Made by a program: the position numbers and the translations under genes. From Pseudoalteromonas phenolica (GTDB taxonomy: Bacteria > Pseudomonadota > Gammaproteobacteria > Enterobacterales > Alteromonadaceae), in contig NZ_PPSW01000001.1 of NCBI RefSeq assembly GCF_005876835.1, positions 62,001 to 126,000 on the forward strand: a stretch of 64,000 nucleotides of DNA. The letters are read 5' to 3'. Numbering within the stretch: the stretch's first letter is position 1; every line of letters starts with the position of its first letter. Under the pieces are notes generated by a model. That model had not been told where the DNA came from. It searched no databases and saw only the letters and a list, made by a program, of their open reading frames with translations. Shown here in pieces: positions 1 through 7,976 of this stretch.

Positions 1-2
1 TG

Positions 3-473
3 TCAGTTATTCCGTTTAGCTTGGTCGGTGCGTTATGGGGTCACTTAGCATTTGGCTTAGATTTAAGTCTGATGTCACTTTACGGGATCATTGCCGCAGC
101 GGGGGTTGTTATCAATGACTCGCTGGTAATGACGGATTTTGTAAACCAATCTCGTAAAGCGGGTCATTCATTAAAAGAAGCGGTTATTGAAGCCGGTTGT
201 GCAAGATTCCGTGCGATCACGCTTACATCAATCACAACTTTTGTGGGCGTATTGCCGATCATGTTTGAAACCAGCTTACAGGCAATGTTTGTAATTCCAA
301 TGGCCGTGTCTCTGGGCTTTGCCGTTGTATTTGCGACATTAATCACACTATTACTGGTACCGTGTCTGTATATCATACTGACTGATATTCGTAATATATT
401 CGGTAAGGGTGGAAGTTTGATTAAGCGTGCTGGTAATGCGATTAAACCTAAAGGTAAGGTACAAAATATCTAA
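3..473 (+). CDS. RND efflux pump permease, C-terminal fragment
   Basis: This is the 3' end of a gene that begins before the window; the reading frame is open from base 3. The visible 156 residues are the last transmembrane block of an AcrB/MexB-like (HAE-1) RND permease: the segment GVVINDSLVMTDFVNQ is the conserved TM10-TM11 region of these proton-driven trimeric inner-membrane pumps, followed by the A-IRAIT-like stretch (ARFRAITLTSITTF) and two more hydrophobic helices. It ends with a short basic tail rich in lysine and glycine. A strong terminator follows 24 bases after the stop, so this is the last gene of its transcript. Substrate cannot be told from this fragment. It is not closely similar to the second RND pump at 40376. 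Confidence 0.85.
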   Translation, partial: SVIPFSLVGALWGHLAFGLDLSLMSLYGIIAAAGVVINDSLVMTDFVNQSRKAGHSLKEAVIEAGCARFRAITLTSITTFVGVLPIMFETSLQAMFVIPMAVSLGFAVVFATLITLLLVPCLYIILTDIRNIFGKGGSLIKRAGNAIKPKGKVQNI

Positions 474-496
474 TATCTTATTTTAGAGAGTATCTA

Positions 497-520
497 GGCC
501 AGCATATGCTGGCCTTTTTT
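497..520 (+). terminator. Intrinsic terminator after the RND gene
   Basis: A perfect 18-base palindrome (ggccagcat/atgctggcc, 497-514) is followed directly by six T. It lies 24 bases after the RND stop codon. Confidence 0.9.
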
Positions 521-580
521 ATTTAGAATATGAGTTTATGTACAAAAGTAGTAGTTGTTTTTTATTTTGTAGTTAAAAGG

Positions 581-608
581 TTGAGTTTGGGGTGTCGCTA
601 GCTATAAT
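581..608 (+). promoter_or_regulatory. Sigma-70 promoter for the 638 gene
   Basis: TTGAGT (581-586), a 16-base spacer and a perfect TATAAT (603-608) lie 30 bases before the start codon. The spacing and the consensus -10 make this a good housekeeping promoter. Confidence 0.7.
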
Positions 609-637
609 TTAGGTTCGTTCTTTATTTTGAGATAGTT

Positions 638-1189
638 ATGTTTAGGCGCCCATTGATACTTGATGAATGGCAACAAATATCAGTATTAAAACAGAATCGT
701 CATTTATATGTTGGCGATAATGTTACTGCGCATTTTTTTACTCAAGAAGGTGAAGTCGAAGCGTTTCAGCTCACTTTAGACATTGCTTACAATGCAATGC
801 AAACATCACAGTATTGGACCCGAGAACTGGCAAACCTCATTAATTTTCATCTTCCCCTTGTGAAGGTGGGTAAAAAAGCCTTATTAGGTTGGGAAGTGGG
901 TTACGGAGAGTTGCCTGTCTTTAGCCACCCAAGTAGTGGTATTACCGAGTTCGAACTCAGCTACCAATGTACGGCTAAGCCGAAAGCGCGAAATAGTGAA
1001 GCGCACACGCAAAACATCTATCCTCAGCAACCGCAAAACTATCAACCAGGTACCAAAGTATGGCATCCAGCAACAGGGCGTTTCTACAAGTGCAAAGCTT
1101 GGCCATTTAGTGAATATTGTCGTGATACCAGCGGTGACTTCGAACCAGGAATTGGCGCTTTGTGGGAAATGGCTTGGGAAGTGTGTTGA
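638..1189 (+). CDS. Unknown protein with a C-terminal chitin-binding-like motif
   Basis: The product is 183 residues with no signal peptide or membrane segment. Residues 1-110 match no family I recognise. The last 50 residues contain YQPGTKVWH, a Y-KCKAWPFSEYC stretch, FEPGIG and a final WEMAWEVC. This spacing of aromatic residues and a Cys pair resembles the small carbohydrate-binding modules (CBM5/12 type) found at the ends of chitinases and GlcNAc-binding proteins. No catalytic domain is attached, which is unusual. The gene has its own promoter (TATAAT at 603-608) and a terminator before it, so it is probably transcribed alone or with ptrB, which starts 75 bases downstream. Chitin binding is inferred from the motif only; the missing export signal argues for caution. 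Confidence 0.6.
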   Translation: MFRRPLILDEWQQISVLKQNRHLYVGDNVTAHFFTQEGEVEAFQLTLDIAYNAMQTSQYWTRELANLINFHLPLVKVGKKALLGWEVGYGELPVFSHPSSGITEFELSYQCTAKPKARNSEAHTQNIYPQQPQNYQPGTKVWHPATGRFYKCKAWPFSEYCRDTSGDFEPGIGALWEMAWEVC

Positions 1190-1264
1190 GGTATATCGCA
1201 TTCCCTTTTCAGGTAGTTTGACTATGGTACACTGCTGCTAATTAACTTATTTAAGGAAAGGCAA

Positions 1265-3328
1265 GTGAGTCAGTCTATTTCAGCCCCAATCGCAAAAAAA
1301 ATCCCCCATGTTTTAGAGACGCATGCAGAGCAACGCGTCGATAATTATTATTGGATGCGCGACGATAATCGGCAAGACCCAGAAATATTGGCGCACTTAG
1401 AGGCTGAAAACGATTACTTAAAAGCGGTAATGGCACCCCATGATGCTTCAAAAGATCAACTGTTTGAAGAAATGAAAGGGCGCATTGTAAAAGACGACAG
1501 CTCAGTGCCAGTAAAGGATGGCAAATACTGGTATATGAGTGAAGTGGCGGGTGACAACGAATACGCGTTTCACTATCGAGCAGACAATGCCGAGATGCAA
1601 AACAAACAATTGCTGCTGGATGTAAACGAACTTGCTGCGCCTTACGAGTATTATGACATTGGTGACATGGCGGTCAGCCAAAACGATGAGCTGATTGCCT
1701 ACAGCGAAGATACAGATGGCCGACGTATTTACAAAGTTAAGTTTATCAATTTAAAGAACGGCGAATATCTGTCTGATGAGTTAGAAAATACCGAAGGGCA
1801 AGTGGTGTGGGCCAATGACAATCGTACGGTTTTTTATGTAAAAAAAGACCTACAAACCCTACTAGGCTTTCAAGTGTTCAGGCATGTTCTGGGTACCCCT
1901 CAATCAGATGACGTACTCGTTTATGAAGAGCAAGATCGTCAGTTTTATATGGGCTTAGGAAAAAGTCGTGACGATAGCCAGATCTATATTTATCTAGCAG
2001 CAACTGAAACATCTGAACAGTGGGCGCTAGATGCTAATAACCCTGAGCAGGCATTTGAGTTATTGTGCCCGCGTATAGAAGGCCATGAATTTGGTATTGA
2101 TAAGTTTGAAGGTCAGTACTTTATTGTTTCAAACCACCAAGCAAAAAACTTTAAGCTCTGTACAGCAAAACTAGAAGATATCGCTAATATAGCAAATTGG
2201 CAGACGCAGATTGCACACAGAGACGACGTACTGATTGAAGGGTTAGAGCTTTTCAATAGCCACTATATTGTGACTGAGCGTTGTTTAGGGCAAACGCGTT
2301 TTGTTGTGCATGACTATCAGGGCGGCAGTCATACGTTGGCATTTAATGATGCGTGTTATAGTGCGAATATGGGTAATAACCCCGAGCCAGAATCGACAGC
2401 CGTGCGCATTCATTATTCAAGTCTGACTACGCCGAGTAGCGTGTATGAATGCGACCTAGCCACAGGTGAAAAGCAGTGCTTAAAGCAGCAGAAAGTACTC
2501 GGTGGTTTTTCAGCTGATGACTATGCTTCTGAGCGCTTACACATTACGGCGCGAGATGGCGTTAAAGTGCCAGTCTCTTTGGTATATAAAAAATCATTAT
2601 TCAAAAAAGATGGCTCTAATCCTATGCTGCAGTATGGTTATGGCGCTTATGGCATCACCATAGACCCAAACTTCTCGAGTAATACCCTGAGTTTATTAGA
2701 CAGAGGGTTTGTTTATGCCATAGCGCATATTCGCGGCTCTGAAATGTTAGGTCGACAATGGTATGAGCAAGGCAAAAAAGCCCATAAGCAGAATTCATTT
2801 AATGACTTTGAAGATGTTACCCGTAGCCTTGTTGAGCAAGGTTATGCTGATCCGCATAAAGTCTTTGCTTCTGGTGGCAGCGCGGGCGGTTTGTTAATGG
2901 GGGCAGTGGTAAACCAAGCGCCACAATTGTATTTGGGGGTAGGATGTCATGTGCCGTTTTTAGATGTGCTCACGACCATGCTTGATGAGTCAATCCCGCT
3001 GACAACGAATGAGTATGACGAATGGGGTAATCCAAATAACGAAGCCGATTATCACACTATTAAGGCATATTCACCTTATGACAATTTGCAGCCGCAAGCT
3101 TACCCACATATTTTGGTTACGACAGGCCTGCATGATTCGCAAGTGCAGTATTGGGAGCCGATGAAGTGGGTGGCGAAATTACGTGAAACTAAAACTACAG
3201 ACTCTTTATTGTTATTCAGAACGGATATGGGGTCTGGCCATGGCGGTGCAAGTGGTCGTTTTAAGCGCCTTGAGGAAATTGCCTTAGAACAGGCATTTTT
3301 TATTAGTCTGCTTGAACAGGCGTCATGA
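1265..3328 (+). CDS. ptrB: Oligopeptidase B (protease II, S9A family)
   Basis: At 687 residues this is almost exactly the length of E. coli PtrB. It starts at GTG after the ribosome site AAGGAAAGG. The N-terminal part is the seven-bladed beta-propeller, opening with the typical DNYYWMRDD motif. The C-terminal part is the alpha/beta hydrolase. The nucleophile is in GGSAGG (Ser about 539), the acid in GLHDSQVQY and the histidine in SGHGGASGR near the C terminus. The enzyme cleaves short peptides after Arg or Lys in the cytoplasm; it lacks a signal peptide, as expected. The propeller limits access to peptides of roughly 30 residues. It appears to be a single gene; no terminator is obvious after it. 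Confidence 0.95.
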   Translation: MSQSISAPIAKKIPHVLETHAEQRVDNYYWMRDDNRQDPEILAHLEAENDYLKAVMAPHDASKDQLFEEMKGRIVKDDSSVPVKDGKYWYMSEVAGDNEYAFHYRADNAEMQNKQLLLDVNELAAPYEYYDIGDMAVSQNDELIAYSEDTDGRRIYKVKFINLKNGEYLSDELENTEGQVVWANDNRTVFYVKKDLQTLLGFQVFRHVLGTPQSDDVLVYEEQDRQFYMGLGKSRDDSQIYIYLAATETSEQWALDANNPEQAFELLCPRIEGHEFGIDKFEGQYFIVSNHQAKNFKLCTAKLEDIANIANWQTQIAHRDDVLIEGLELFNSHYIVTERCLGQTRFVVHDYQGGSHTLAFNDACYSANMGNNPEPESTAVRIHYSSLTTPSSVYECDLATGEKQCLKQQKVLGGFSADDYASERLHITARDGVKVPVSLVYKKSLFKKDGSNPMLQYGYGAYGITIDPNFSSNTLSLLDRGFVYAIAHIRGSEMLGRQWYEQGKKAHKQNSFNDFEDVTRSLVEQGYADPHKVFASGGSAGGLLMGAVVNQAPQLYLGVGCHVPFLDVLTTMLDESIPLTTNEYDEWGNPNNEADYHTIKAYSPYDNLQPQAYPHILVTTGLHDSQVQYWEPMKWVAKLRETKTTDSLLLFRTDMGSGHGGASGRFKRLEEIALEQAFFISLLEQAS

Positions 3329-3398
3329 TAAGACGCTATACTTTTAAATGTCTAAGATGGGTTGTGACATTCACAGCCTTGTTGTAATAGGGGTGAAG

Positions 3399-3824
3399 AT
3401 GAAGTTTAAAGCACACGGTTTATGGCGTGTTCATATTGAAAATACGACGATTTATGTTGCCTTGAAAGGGGGCTTTAACCGTGAAGGTGTGATTGATTTT
3501 CAAAGTGATATCATTAAGCGTGTTATGTCAGAGCCGACGCCGTGTGACAGTGCTGTACTTAATTTATCTGAATTTGAAATGGGTACTCCTGATAGCTTAG
3601 AAGCAACGAAAGAGTATTTCGAAGGGGTTAAGCAGCGAGGTTACAAGTGGGTTGACTATATTGGCGTTAACCCAATTGCACAATATAACCTAAAGCAGTT
3701 GTGGCAAGGGGCAAAAACAGAGATTTGCTTTTACCCCGATGAGCAGGCCTATATAGACGCTAAGCCTGAGCATATTAAGCCTTTAACCGAATTATCCCAG
3801 ATACGCTTTGAGCATCCACACTAA
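3399..3824 (+). CDS. Conserved-looking protein of unknown function
   Basis: The 141-residue product is soluble and has no signal peptide. I chose the ATG at 3399 because AGGGGTGAAG lies just before it; an ATG at 3348 in the same frame has no ribosome site. The sequence is mixed alpha/beta, with an N-terminal strand pattern (HGLWRVHIENTTIYVALKGGFN) and a Tyr/Trp-rich middle. The layout of a short beta hairpin and amphipathic helices could fit a STAS/SpoIIAA-like fold, but no diagnostic motif is present. Its last 33 bases overlap the end of dps on the other strand, so the two genes converge and share DNA. Confidence 0.6.
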   Translation: MKFKAHGLWRVHIENTTIYVALKGGFNREGVIDFQSDIIKRVMSEPTPCDSAVLNLSEFEMGTPDSLEATKEYFEGVKQRGYKWVDYIGVNPIAQYNLKQLWQGAKTEICFYPDEQAYIDAKPEHIKPLTELSQIRFEHPH

Positions 3825-4265
3825 CTTTTCTTGCTCTTTAATATAGTCGCTCATTAGAGCGGCTGTACCTTCATCTTCTGCATCACTTGCAAGGCCTAAA
3901 ATCTCGCGTTGCTGTTTTAATAATAGCGTGAAGCCATTCAGTAATGTTGTCACCGCTTCATTACCATCAGTGATATTTTTCGCTTCTTGAATTTCAGCTT
4001 GCTCTAAGTAATCGCTAAATGCATGTAAGGGCTGACCACCTATGGTTAAGATACGCTCAGCCAACTCATCTACTTTTAGCAGTAATTGGTCATAAATTTC
4101 TTCAAATTTTAGGTGTAACTCGAAGAAGTTTTTGCCCTTGATATTCCAATGAAAGCCACGGGCATTCATGTATTGAATTTGGTAATTACTTAATAAGCCA
4201 TTTAGTTTTACTGCTAGGTCTTTACTTGCTTGTGTTGATAAACCGATATCGCTGAACTGTGTCAT
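3792..4265 (-). CDS. dps: Dps-family ferritin-like DNA protection protein
   Basis: The 157-residue product has the Dps four-helix pattern. Helix A-B carries NARGFHWNIKG and ELHLKFEEIYDQL, which supply the inter-subunit ferroxidase ligands (His in FHW, then Asp/Glu in the FEEIYD and DELAERI regions). Dps dodecamers oxidise Fe(II) with hydrogen peroxide and store iron, shielding DNA during starvation and oxidative stress. I use the ATG at 4265, preceded by AGGAG eight bases upstream, rather than the in-frame codon at 4352, which would add 29 residues not typical of the family. The N terminus is short and lacks the Lys-rich DNA-binding tail of E. coli Dps, so it may protect mainly through iron storage. 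It converges with, and overlaps by 33 bases, the 3399 gene. Confidence 0.93.
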   Translation of the reverse strand: MTQFSDIGLSTQASKDLAVKLNGLLSNYQIQYMNARGFHWNIKGKNFFELHLKFEEIYDQLLLKVDELAERILTIGGQPLHAFSDYLEQAEIQEAKNITDGNEAVTTLLNGFTLLLKQQREILGLASDAEDEGTAALMSDYIKEQEKLVWMLKAYLG

Positions 4266-4561
4266 GTTATTTACTCCTGTTGTTTGCATGGGTGTAGTAT
4301 GGGGTATGTGCTTTGATTGGTCTAACGGGATAAAACAATAACTGTAATTCAAAAAAACGATTGACTGGATGCTATTAATCTATGGAATAAAGCTTGCCAA
4401 CATTAGCTGGTTTGTTTGCTTTTTGACCTGTAAATTGATCTATAACAAGTTGGTGATAAGGGGTATAAATACCAGAAATAGAACTTGATTCAGGTCAATA
4501 ATCACACAGGCATGACGCGCATAATGGATCTGTAAACAGACAAAAATCAATGGGTGTCATC

Positions 4562-4771
4562 ATGGAATTAAAAACACAATCTCAACATAAAGCAGAAATC
4601 ACCGTTGTCGTTATCGCGTTACTGGCATTTGTCGTCGGTCTTGTTGGTCATTTAGCAGGTGCGAGCTTCGCAAACTCTGATGCGTTTGGGTATATTGCAG
4701 CACCAATCCCACTGATCACAGGGATTATTGCATTTGTGGCTTATAAAATTGCAGAAAAAGGCGATCACTAA
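4562..4771 (+). CDS. Small two-helix inner-membrane protein
   Basis: The 69-residue product has two hydrophobic segments, about residues 13-36 (VVVIALLAFVVGLVGHLAGA) and 46-62 (YIAAPIPLITGIIAFVAYKI), joined by a short polar loop, with a charged start and end. I see no family motif. The ATG at 4562 is preferred over one at 4550, although the ribosome site (GGTG) is weak for both. It stands alone between dps and the lipase-like gene. Conservation and function are unknown. Confidence 0.55.
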   Translation: MELKTQSQHKAEITVVVIALLAFVVGLVGHLAGASFANSDAFGYIAAPIPLITGIIAFVAYKIAEKGDH

Positions 4772-4784
4772 GCAAGTGCTTAAG

Positions 4785-5390
4785 TCACTCAGAGTCAGTT
4801 AGAAGTGACAATACATAGTCGGTGACTTTACGTGAATAAATCATACTGGTATGGCTAACATGAAATACTTTGTGTTCTGCCATACCCTGTAGTTTTGTCT
4901 CTTCTAATAATACTGTGCCATCAGAGCTACTGCCTTTTTGCAAAATGGGCATCAGCCCCAAAGGTAAATCACCTGCAATGCTGTAAAGCCTTGCCTTGTA
5001 AGGCCAATCTTGGTTGTCTGAGACCAAAAACTCCACACTGTTTTTTAAAAAAACATCGAGCCCTTTTTCATGCATTTGCTTGGCAAATATGCTGCCTTTG
5101 TGGGGCGTGCCTAAGGTGATAACCTTCTCAACCTGCTCACTGGTTGCTGAGTGGTTATCTAAGTATGCACGCGCAATTAATCCGCCCATTGAGTGGCAAA
5201 CTAGCGCAGCGCTATCATTGCCAATAAAGTCATCGATTTGAGAGAAGATCTCTGATTTATCTGGGCTAAGGGTATTGTAAGTAAGATTTAAGATCTCAAA
5301 CTGATGTTTTTTTAGTTTGTTGCACAATGGCTGCATCACGAAGCCAGACATATAGAGCCCATGCAGAACGATGATTTTATGTATTGCCAC
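4785..5390 (-). CDS. Alpha/beta hydrolase, lipase/PGAP1-like
   Basis: The 201-residue protein opens with IIVLHGLYMSG, the oxyanion-loop HG motif of lipases. The nucleophile elbow is CHSMGG (Ser near residue 68), followed by the TLGTPHKGS motif typical of the PGAP1/LipA-like family. The acid lies in the SSSDGTV segment and the histidine in VSHTSMIYS. It is short for a lipase and has no signal peptide or lid, so it probably acts in the cytoplasm on a small ester or thioester. Translation starts at GTG, four bases after GGAGG. The gene converges with the small membrane protein gene before it. The substrate is unknown. Confidence 0.82.
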   Translation of the reverse strand: MAIHKIIVLHGLYMSGFVMQPLCNKLKKHQFEILNLTYNTLSPDKSEIFSQIDDFIGNDSAALVCHSMGGLIARAYLDNHSATSEQVEKVITLGTPHKGSIFAKQMHEKGLDVFLKNSVEFLVSDNQDWPYKARLYSIAGDLPLGLMPILQKGSSSDGTVLLEETKLQGMAEHKVFHVSHTSMIYSRKVTDYVLSLLTDSE

Positions 5391-5509
5391 TGTGCCTCCA
5401 ATTTAAGTCTTCCCTGTTTCGTCGAGCATACTTTAACAAGCGAAACTGAGTCGGAGCTTAATTAATCGTTGAAAACCAATTAAAGTTCAAGTTTTGCCAA
5501 TGATGATAA

Positions 5510-6046
5510 CTATTTCCAGATGGTAGGGATAATGTGCACACTTTGTTCTTCATCGCTCACCCAAATTTCACCATCTTGCACTGTCATGGTTAAATTCATA
5601 CCACGTTTTACCATCGTAGCAAGTTGTGACGTGGCGTCATACGGTAAACTGATAACCGATAAGTTATCGTGGCTATAAAGCTTAGGCTGATTCTTTTGCC
5701 ACCAAATCTCTTGGTTGTTTTCGCCATAACAATAAAGCACAACATCTTTAGCACGATTACAGGCTTTCTTAACGCGCTTTTCATCAGGCAGACCCAGCTC
5801 TATCCAAAGTTCAATCTCTTCATTATAGTTTTTTAGCCAAACTTCAGGTTCATCATCAGCACAAAGCCCTTTGGTGAATTCCAAACGTTCTTGGTAGTGA
5901 AGCGCAAATGCTAAAATGCGGATCATCAAGCGCTGTTCATTTTCAGATGGGTGTTGCGCCACCGTTAGAGAGAGAGTTTCGTATACGTGTTTATCCATAT
6001 CGCTCAAAGCGAGTTGCGCTTTGATGATGGTCGATTTTAAAGCCAT
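5510..6046 (-). CDS. yaeQ: YaeQ family protein
   Basis: The 178-residue protein aligns by eye over its whole length with YaeQ: the start MALKSTIIKAQLALSDMD, the NEQRLMIRILAFAL segment, EVWLKNYNEEIELWIELG and the C-terminal VQDGEIWVSD. YaeQ has a nuclease-like (PD-(D/E)XK) fold; the residues that would form such a site are the Glu-Glu and Glu-Leu-Trp positions around residue 70-80. E. coli YaeQ was once reported to compensate for loss of RfaH, but its activity is not established. The gene is divergent from ylqF with about 150 bases between them and appears to be monocistronic. Confidence 0.9.
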   Translation of the reverse strand: MALKSTIIKAQLALSDMDKHVYETLSLTVAQHPSENEQRLMIRILAFALHYQERLEFTKGLCADDEPEVWLKNYNEEIELWIELGLPDEKRVKKACNRAKDVVLYCYGENNQEIWWQKNQPKLYSHDNLSVISLPYDATSQLATMVKRGMNLTMTVQDGEIWVSDEEQSVHIIPTIWK

Positions 6047-6198
6047 TGTCTTCGTTCATGCTAATAAGAATGGCAGCAGTATACATGAGCAAGTATGTTT
6101 AAATACGATTTTATCAACGAGGTTGTTTAGTGTTTTTGCTGATTTTTGCGTAAAATAGCGCAATCAATTTTTGTCGAACAGAATTTAGGAGCGCAAGT

Positions 6199-7143
6199 AT
6201 GGCCATTCAGTGGTTTCCTGGGCATATGAACAAGGCTCGCAATGAGATTAAAGAGATCATGCCGCAAATGGATGTGATTATCGAAGTTTTAGATGCGAGG
6301 ATCCCGTATAGCAGTGAAAACCCAATGGTGTCTGCGCTTCGCGGTGATAAGCCGGTCATCAAAATTATGAATAAAGCCGACTTGGCTGATCCTGAGCTGA
6401 CTAAGCAATGGATGGACTATTTTGAACAAGAAAGTGGTGTAAAAGCCATTGCGTTTGGTCATGATAAAGGTGCCGAAGTTGCTAAGGTCAACGAACTTTG
6501 TAAAAAGCTCGCCCCACATAAAGTAGGTGCTGATAAGCAACTAAAAGCCATGATCATGGGTATCCCTAATGTAGGAAAGTCAACTTTAATTAACCACCTT
6601 GCAGGTCGTATCGTGGCTAAAACTGGCAATGAACCTGCGGTGACCAAGTCTCAGCAGCGTATTCGTCTAGAAGATGGCATCATGCTGTATGACACACCTG
6701 GCATGTTATGGCCGAAAGTTGAAAATGAAAACTCGGGTTATCGTCTAGCGGCGACTGGTGCAGTAAAAGATACGGCGATGAACTACGAAGAAGTCGCCAG
6801 CTTTACCGCCGAATACTTGCTGAGTGCTTACCCAGAGTTGTTAAAATCACGCTATAAGATTGATGAGTTGCCAGAGCAAGATTGGGAGTTCGTCGAAATG
6901 GCGGGCCGTAAACGTGGTTGTATACGCGGTGGCAACCAAGTTGATACTCACAAGATGTCAGAAATCTTAATCAATGAATTGCGAGATGCCATTATTGGTC
7001 GTATCACCATGGAAACACCTATCATGCGTGATGAAGAAGAAATTATGGTTGCTGAGCTGCGCGCTGCGGCTGAAGCGAAAAAAGCGGCAAAAGAGGAAGA
7101 GAAAAAACTACGCAGGGCAAGAGCGCGTAAGAACCGCCGCTAA
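6199..7143 (+). CDS. ylqF: Ribosome biogenesis GTPase YlqF/RbgA
   Basis: The 314-residue protein has the circularly permuted GTPase order of the YlqF/YawG family: G4 first (NKAD, about residue 58), then G1 (GIPNVGKST, about 121-129), G2, and G3 (DTPG, about 172). It begins with IQWFPGHMNKA, the family's opening motif. The C terminus is a highly charged Lys/Arg/Ala helix probably contacting rRNA. In Bacillus, RbgA acts late in 50S assembly around protein L6 (RplF); I infer the same here. The ribosome site AGGAGCGCAAGT supports the ATG at 6199. The hairpin at 7168-7192, which also ends the first small-RNA unit from the other strand, serves as its terminator. Confidence 0.93.
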   Translation: MAIQWFPGHMNKARNEIKEIMPQMDVIIEVLDARIPYSSENPMVSALRGDKPVIKIMNKADLADPELTKQWMDYFEQESGVKAIAFGHDKGAEVAKVNELCKKLAPHKVGADKQLKAMIMGIPNVGKSTLINHLAGRIVAKTGNEPAVTKSQQRIRLEDGIMLYDTPGMLWPKVENENSGYRLAATGAVKDTAMNYEEVASFTAEYLLSAYPELLKSRYKIDELPEQDWEFVEMAGRKRGCIRGGNQVDTHKMSEILINELRDAIIGRITMETPIMRDEEEIMVAELRAAAEAKKAAKEEEKKLRRARARKNRR

Positions 7144-7167
7144 TATCTCCTTATATATTGCAGACAT

Positions 7168-7192
7168 AAAAAAAGCCCGTTCAGGGCTTTTT
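7168..7192. terminator. Bidirectional terminator: ylqF and RNA unit A
   Basis: Seven A, then GCCC-gttcag-GGGC, then five T. Read on plus it ends ylqF 25 bases after the stop. Read on minus it ends ncRNA A with a run of seven T. Confidence 0.85.
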
Positions 7193-7556
7193 GTGTTTCA
7201 TATCTACCGTCACCGATATGAGCAATGTAGCAAGTAAAATGTGTTTGGAGAAAAGTGAAGATATCGCGAGGGGCGTTGCGATATCTCACTCCCTACCATG
7301 GCTTTAACGTGGCAACACGTGTTTCGGGTCGAGAAACAAATTAGAGTAAAGTTCACCAATCTTAATAAATGCTCGATCATTCTTGCGAGCTAAATACTGT
7401 ACTAACTTCGTCGAAAACTTTTTATATAGAATAACTATATTACAAATTTTTCTTCTTGTTATTACAGCATTACCCAAAAATGGTTAGCAAGCGCAATAAC
7501 CGCTCTGGCATTTATGCAATTGGTTTAACAAAGTAAGCCGTCAATCTCGCTTTGTT
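7168..7556 (-). ncRNA. RyhB-like Fur-controlled small RNA, unit A (long form)
   Basis: This is the third-transcribed member of a tandem array on the minus strand; about 389 nt are predicted between the start near 7556 and the terminator at 7168. It has the same order as units B and C: a 5' CAATCTCAACAA box, a TTGTTTCTCGACCC box, a hairpin with a C-rich loop, a 43-base block identical in all three (7198-7240), and a GCCC/GGGC terminator. The block contains ACATTGCTCA, shared with the RyhB core. The variable hairpin here is a perfect 9-bp stem (7259-7267 with 7278-7286) whose loop carries CGCCCCT. Unit A differs by an extra stretch of about 190 bases (roughly 7345-7535) between the first two boxes. 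Function as an iron-sparing regulator is inferred. Confidence 0.72.
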
Positions 7557-7616
7557 GAGATTGATTATCAATTAGATTGCCGAGTGTGTCAATAACCTTT
7601 TTGAAAATAATTCTCA
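7556..7616 (-). promoter_or_regulatory. Fur-controlled promoter of RNA unit A
   Basis: On the minus strand: TTGACA (7587-7592), 17-base spacer, GATAAT (7564-7569). A 7-1-7 Fur box, TGAGAAT-T-ATTTTCA (7602-7616), lies just upstream. A second Fur-like box, TGATAAT-C-AATCTCA (7556-7570), covers the -10. Each matches 12 of 14 positions of TGATAAT-N-ATTATCA. Confidence 0.8.
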
Positions 7617-7654
7617 TTTATTTTTGAGTGTCTAAATTCGGGAGTTGCAGGCAT

Positions 7655-7680
7655 AAAAAAAGCCCAATTATGGGCTTTTT
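7655..7680 (-). terminator. Terminator of RNA unit B
   Basis: Stem AAAAAGCCC/GGGCTTTTT around a six-base loop, with seven T on the minus-strand transcript. It is nearly symmetrical, so it can also stop plus-strand transcription. Confidence 0.85.
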
Positions 7681-7854
7681 GACTTTTCATATCTACCGTC
7701 ACCGATATGAGCAATGTAGCAAGTAAAATGGGTTTGGCCGCCAACACATGATAACAAGGGGCGCGTTACAGTGTGTTATTGGCCAATGCTGTTAACGTGT
7801 GTGCATCACGAATTCTGGGTCGAGAAACAAGATTCAGTAGCGTGCCTTCTTGTT
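7655..7854 (-). ncRNA. RyhB-like Fur-controlled small RNA, unit B
   Basis: About 200 nt are predicted on the minus strand, from a start near 7854 to the terminator at 7655. This is close to the length I recall for the long RyhB of Vibrio. The identical 43-base block is at 7687-7729 and includes ACATTGCTCA plus a small hairpin (CATATC...GATATG). Upstream of it a stem is formed by AACACA (RNA strand) with TGTGTT, at plus coordinates 7772-7777 and 7743-7748, flanked by GGCC/GGCC and capped by a loop with CGCCCCT. In unit C the same stem reads AACTCA/TGAGTT, a compensatory change that supports a folded RNA. No convincing open reading frame is confined to the transcript. Confidence 0.78.
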
Positions 7855-7913
7855 GAGATTGATTATTAGTTAGATCTGGGCGAGTGTCAACAACTTTTTG
7901 AAAATAATTCTCA
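7854..7913 (-). promoter_or_regulatory. Fur-controlled promoter of RNA unit B
   Basis: On minus: TTGACA (7885-7890), 17-base spacer, AATAAT (7862-7867). A Fur box TGAGAAT-T-ATTTTCA lies at 7899-7913. A second Fur-like box lies at 7854-7868 over the -10 and start site. The architecture is identical to units A and C. Confidence 0.8.
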
Positions 7914-7951
7914 TTTAGATCTTTTCTGATGAAAACATGAAACTTAGACAT

Positions 7952-7976
7952 AAAAAAAGCCCAATTAAGGGCTTTT
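7952..7976 (-). terminator. Terminator of RNA unit C
   Basis: Hairpin AAAAAGCCC/GGGCTTTTT around a short AT loop, with a seven-T tail on the minus strand. Confidence 0.85.

Noticed and set aside
1190..1264. Promoter between the 638 gene and ptrB (TTTTCA, 16 bases, TACACT)
   Set aside because: Boxes match only weakly, and the gap is short enough for co-transcription.
4266..4400. OxyR-like ATAG/CTAT motif upstream of dps
   Set aside because: An ATAG and a few other letters match, but the spacing of the four-part OxyR motif is not met, so no site is claimed.
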